A stretch of 7,219 nt of DNA from CAYPOY01 sp964412395 (GTDB lineage Bacteria; Chloroflexota; Anaerolineae; B4-G1): assembly GCA_964412395.1 (NCBI GenBank), contig CAYPOY010000273.1, forward strand, positions 1-7,219, in the 5' to 3' direction. How positions within the stretch are numbered: position 1 is the first letter of the stretch; the number at the start of each line of letters is the position of its first letter. The position numbers and the translations under genes are program-made. Shown here in pieces: positions 4,753 through 7,219 of this stretch. The notes beneath the pieces are model-generated. The model was given only the letters and a program-made list of their open reading frames with translations, did not search any database and was not told where the DNA came from.

Positions 4753-7059
4753 ATCCCATTCAAACCTCGTCCCAGGCAGCAGGAGGTACTAAGCTACACC
4801 GGTGGCAAGATGGGCGTCTCGGCCGTACCCGGCAGCGGTAAGACCGTCACGCTTTCGTACCTGGCCGCCCAACTGGTCGCCAGCGGGGTGCTGGAGGATG
4901 ACCAGGAGGTGTTGGTCGTGACTCTGGTCAACTCCGCCGTGGATAACTTCGCCGGGCGGGTGGCCGGCTTCGTCCAGCGACGCGGGCTGCTGCCTCACCT
5001 CGGCTACCGGGTGCGCACGCTGCACGGCCTGGCCCACGACATCGTCCGGGAGCGACCGGCCCTGGTGGGCCTTGCGGATGACTTCCAGATCGTGGACGAG
5101 CGAGCAGCGGATCAGATCCGGCAGGAGGCGGTGGAGGCATGGCTGCGCAGTCACCCATACGCCGCCGATGATTTCCTGTCCTGCGACCTGGAGGAGAGGA
5201 AGCGGGATTGGGTGCGCCGCGTCCAGTGGCCTGACCTGGTGGGCGACGTCGCCTGCAGTTTCATCAGGCAGGCCAAGGACATGCAGATCACGCCGGCTGA
5301 GCTTCGTGACCGCCTGGATCAGCTAACCGGCCAACTACCTAACCCCCCAACCCCCTTCCCTGCCAGGGAAGGGGGAGTTTCCCTTCCCCCCGTGGGGGAG
5401 GGGGTGTCTCCGTTTCCCCTGGTGGAGATGGGCTGGGCCATCTACGCCGACTACCAGCGCGCCCTGACCTACCGTGGCGCTGTGGACTTCGACGACCTCA
5501 TCCGGTTGGCGCTGCGGGCCTTACAGTTGGACCCGGAGTTTCTACAGCGGCTGCATCACCGCTGGCCGTTCATCCTGGAGGACGAGGCGCAGGACAGCAG
5601 CCGGTTGCAGGAGGAGATTCTGAAGCTGTTGGTCGGCCCCGATGGCAACTGGGTGCGCGTCGGTGACCCCAACCAGGCTATCTACGAGACCTTCACCACG
5701 GCCAGCCCCCAATTCCTGCGCGACTTCCTGGAGGAGGCGGGTGTCCTTCGCCGTGAGATGCCCAACTCCGGCCGTTCGACCCGGAGCATCGTCAACCTGG
5801 CCAACTACCTGATTGATTGGACGCAGGCTACGCATCCGGTGGGACCAGTCCGAGATGCTCTGACGCCGCCGCATGTCGAGTCCGCGCCGCCCGGTGACCC
5901 GCAGCCCAACCCGCCGGATGACCCCAGCAAAGTGCGCATCGTGGCCCAGAAGTTCAGCCCGGGGGAGGAACTCCAGGCTGTGGCGGACTCTCTGGCACGC
6001 TGGCTGCCGGAACACCAGGATGATACTGTAGCCGTCCTGGTGCCGCGCAATAAACGTGGCTTTGAAGTGGCTGGTGAGTTGAAGAAGCGCGGCCTGGAGT
6101 ACGTAGAACTTCTCCGCAGCACTATGTCTACCCGGGAGGCGGCGGGGGCCCTGGGCAACGTCGTCAACTACCTGGCTGATCCTTCCTCCCCGGCCAGGCT
6201 GGCGAGGGTCTACCGGGTGTGGCGTCGAAAAGACCGCGAGGATGTGGATGCAAAGGCCCGCCTCGAAATTGTCGCCAGGGCGTTGCGTAAGTGTCGTCAG
6301 GTCGAGGATTTCTTATGGCCACGGGTGGATCGGGACTGGCTGGATGGTTTGGAGTTGGCCGACGAATATCCGGATGTCCGTGAGCAGTTGGTTGCCTTTC
6401 GCGAGTTGGCCCGTCGTTGGCAGAGGGCAATCCTGCTGCCCATAGACCAACTCATCCTCACCCTGGCCCAGGACCTGTTCGACGATCCTGCCGACCTGGC
6501 CGTAGCGCACAAGCTGGCCGTGGTTCTGCGGCGGGCGAGCGAGAGTCATCCTGATTGGCGGTTGCCAGAACTCACCCAGGAGTTGGCGGTGATTGCCCGG
6601 AACGAGCGTCGCTTCTTAGGGTTAAGCGGCGACGACACTGGCTTCGACCCCGCGCGATACAAGGGCAAGGCCGTCGTGGCCACCGTCCACAAGGCCAAGG
6701 GGCTGGAGTGGGACCGGGTCTACCTGATGTCGGTCAACAACTACAACTTCCCGGCAGGCCTGCCCCACGACAGTTTCATCTCGGAGAAGTGGTTCGTGCG
6801 CGATAGCCTGAACCTGGAGGCGGAGGCCCTGGCCCAGTTGCGGGCGCTCTCCGAGGATGCCAACTATGAGGAAGGCGAGGCGACCCAGGTGGCGCGGCTG
6901 GACTACGCGGCCGAGCGGCTGCGGCTGCTGTACGTGGGTATCACCCGCGCCAGGAAGGAATTGATCATCACCTGGAACAGCGGCAAACGCGGTGACCAAC
7001 AACCGGCGGTTTCGTTCATCGCCCTGCAAACGTTCTGGGAAGAGATGGTAGACCAGTAA
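4711..7059 (+). CDS. UvrD/Rep-type superfamily 1A DNA helicase
   Basis: Predicted ATP-dependent 3'-5' DNA helicase of the cytoplasm, 782 aa. All hallmarks are visible: a Q-motif-like RPRQQEVL (20-27), Walker A AVPGSGKTVTL (38-48), motif Ia VVTLVNSAVDNF (69-80), Ib VRTLHGLAHDIV (101-112), DFDDL (259-263), Walker B FILEDEAQDSS (287-297), motif III VGDPNQAIYETF (317-328), motif IV NSGRSTRSI (352-360), motif V VATVHKAKGLEWDRVYLM (656-673) and motif VI LLYVGITRARKELII (739-753). It stops about 30 residues after motif VI, so no fused nuclease is present. The start is ATG 4711 or ATG 4732, both in the heptamer array and without a Shine-Dalgarno, so initiation may depend on coupling to gene 2. Residues about 207-236 are a hairpin-repeat insertion. 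It may partner gene 1. Activity is well supported; the biological role is unknown. Confidence 0.93.
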   Translation: MTNDERRMTNDGPRIPFKPRPRQQEVLSYTGGKMGVSAVPGSGKTVTLSYLAAQLVASGVLEDDQEVLVVTLVNSAVDNFAGRVAGFVQRRGLLPHLGYRVRTLHGLAHDIVRERPALVGLADDFQIVDERAADQIRQEAVEAWLRSHPYAADDFLSCDLEERKRDWVRRVQWPDLVGDVACSFIRQAKDMQITPAELRDRLDQLTGQLPNPPTPFPAREGGVSLPPVGEGVSPFPLVEMGWAIYADYQRALTYRGAVDFDDLIRLALRALQLDPEFLQRLHHRWPFILEDEAQDSSRLQEEILKLLVGPDGNWVRVGDPNQAIYETFTTASPQFLRDFLEEAGVLRREMPNSGRSTRSIVNLANYLIDWTQATHPVGPVRDALTPPHVESAPPGDPQPNPPDDPSKVRIVAQKFSPGEELQAVADSLARWLPEHQDDTVAVLVPRNKRGFEVAGELKKRGLEYVELLRSTMSTREAAGALGNVVNYLADPSSPARLARVYRVWRRKDREDVDAKARLEIVARALRKCRQVEDFLWPRVDRDWLDGLELADEYPDVREQLVAFRELARRWQRAILLPIDQLILTLAQDLFDDPADLAVAHKLAVVLRRASESHPDWRLPELTQELAVIARNERRFLGLSGDDTGFDPARYKGKAVVATVHKAKGLEWDRVYLMSVNNYNFPAGLPHDSFISEKWFVRDSLNLEAEALAQLRALSEDANYEEGEATQVARLDYAAERLRLLYVGITRARKELIITWNSGKRGDQQPAVSFIALQTFWEEMVDQ
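5351..5403. repeat. Paired GC-rich hairpins inside gene 3
   Basis: The first hairpin is perfect: CCCCCTTCCCT (5351-5361) with AGGGAAGGGGG (5365-5375), loop GCC. Five bases later a second follows: CCCTTCCCCC (5381-5390) with GGGGGAGGGG (5394-5403), one wobble, loop CGT. They encode a Pro/Gly-rich stretch (NPPTPFPAREGG and on, residues about 211-233) between the helical 1B region and MGWAIYADYQRAL. The frame is kept. The paired layout matches the block at 1322-1388 in gene 1. Confidence 0.85.
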
Positions 7060-7099
7060 ATTGGCGGATTGGGAAACTGGTAGGCTGGTGACTGCCAAT

Positions 7100-7163
7100 T
7101 ACGAATCTACGAATCTACGAGTCTGCGAATCTACGAATCTGCGAACTCACGAATCTACCAACC
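7100..7163. repeat. Octanucleotide tandem array (TACGAATC) downstream of gene 3
   Basis: Eight 8-base units run from 7100 to 7163: TACGAATC twice, then TACGAGTC, TGCGAATC, TACGAATC, TGCGAACT, CACGAATC and a degraded TACCAACC. The array is noncoding and ends two bases before the right inverted repeat. The preceding 7060-7099 holds only loose TTGG/CTGG units. Confidence 0.88.
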
Positions 7164-7165
7164 TG

Positions 7166-7205
7166 GATACCCTCACCAAGATTTCGCAAATTTGAGGACG
7201 GAGGC
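7166..7205 (-). repeat. Right copy of the perfect 40-bp inverted repeat
   Basis: This is the exact reverse complement of 16-55. Identity ends at 7166, where the left copy continues into the RAYT codons ATGCAC while this copy abuts the octamer array, and at 7205 on the outside. The bases outside the two copies (TCAATCAG on the left, TGAAGCAA on the right) show no convincing target-site duplication. Confidence 0.9.
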
Positions 7206-7219
7206 TGAAGCAACTTAAC

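Noticed and set aside
6900..7059. A fused RecB-type nuclease domain at the end of gene 3.
   Set aside because: The protein ends about 30 residues after motif VI and no GxxDxxD or QxxxY-type nuclease motif is visible.
7052..7100. Possible terminator after gene 3: AATTGGC (7059-7065) with GCCAATT (7094-7100), and ACCAGT with ACTGGT.
   Set aside because: The stems are 6-7 bp with long loops, mutually exclusive in part, and no T-run follows.
7100..7163. Possible CRISPR array.
   Set aside because: The units are directly adjacent 8-mers with no spacers, far from CRISPR dimensions.
1..7219. Target-site duplication outside the 40-bp inverted repeats.
   Set aside because: The bases flanking the two copies do not match each other beyond chance, though only 14-15 bases are available on each side.

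Overview
The window carries three large same-strand genes packed as one apparent operon (roughly 241-7059). They lie between two copies of a perfect 40-bp inverted repeat at 16-55 and 7166-7205, about 15 bases in from each end of the window. The DNA is GC-rich. Short-period intergenic repeats, GC-rich hairpin repeats and RAYT-type transposase debris are abundant. Together with a secreted DUF3160 protein whose C-terminus ends in a YLPLI-like tail, this suggests a filamentous or uncultured member of the Chloroflexota (Anaerolineae, Caldilineae or relatives). That placement is an inference from style; no marker gene is present.

Left edge (1-291): the C-terminal part of a REP-associated tyrosine transposase (RAYT, IS200-like), ending in a perfect 15-bp-stem palindrome that overlaps its stop codon. 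The open frame of gene 1 begins inside this debris, so the transposase tail and its palindrome now supply the 5' end or leader of the helicase-like gene.

Gene 1 (241-2592) is a divergent UvrD/AddB-like superfamily 1 protein. It keeps Walker A (GPAGTGKTT) but has DNIEED where an active enzyme has DExxD. Gene 2 (2619-4700) is a DUF3160 protein with a signal peptide and a very good Shine-Dalgarno. Gene 3 (4711-7059) is a UvrD/Rep-type SF1A helicase with every canonical motif present. A helicase-like protein with damaged Walker B and an intact helicase in one transcription unit resembles two-subunit machines such as AddAB, RecBCD and AdnAB, but no PD-(D/E)XK nuclease motif is visible in any of the three. 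The secreted protein between two cytoplasmic ones is unexplained.

The window is also dense in repeats. Four separate repeat blocks lie inside the two helicase-like genes without breaking frame (951-1016, 1322-1388, 2046-2147, 5351-5403). All fall between recognisable motifs or domains. A heptanucleotide array (4683-4752) supplies both the stop of gene 2 and the start of gene 3, and an octanucleotide array (7100-7163) follows gene 3. No tRNA, rRNA, CRISPR array or clear terminator was found. The only gene-free stretch, 7060-7219, is 160 bases and is mostly the octamer array and the right inverted repeat.
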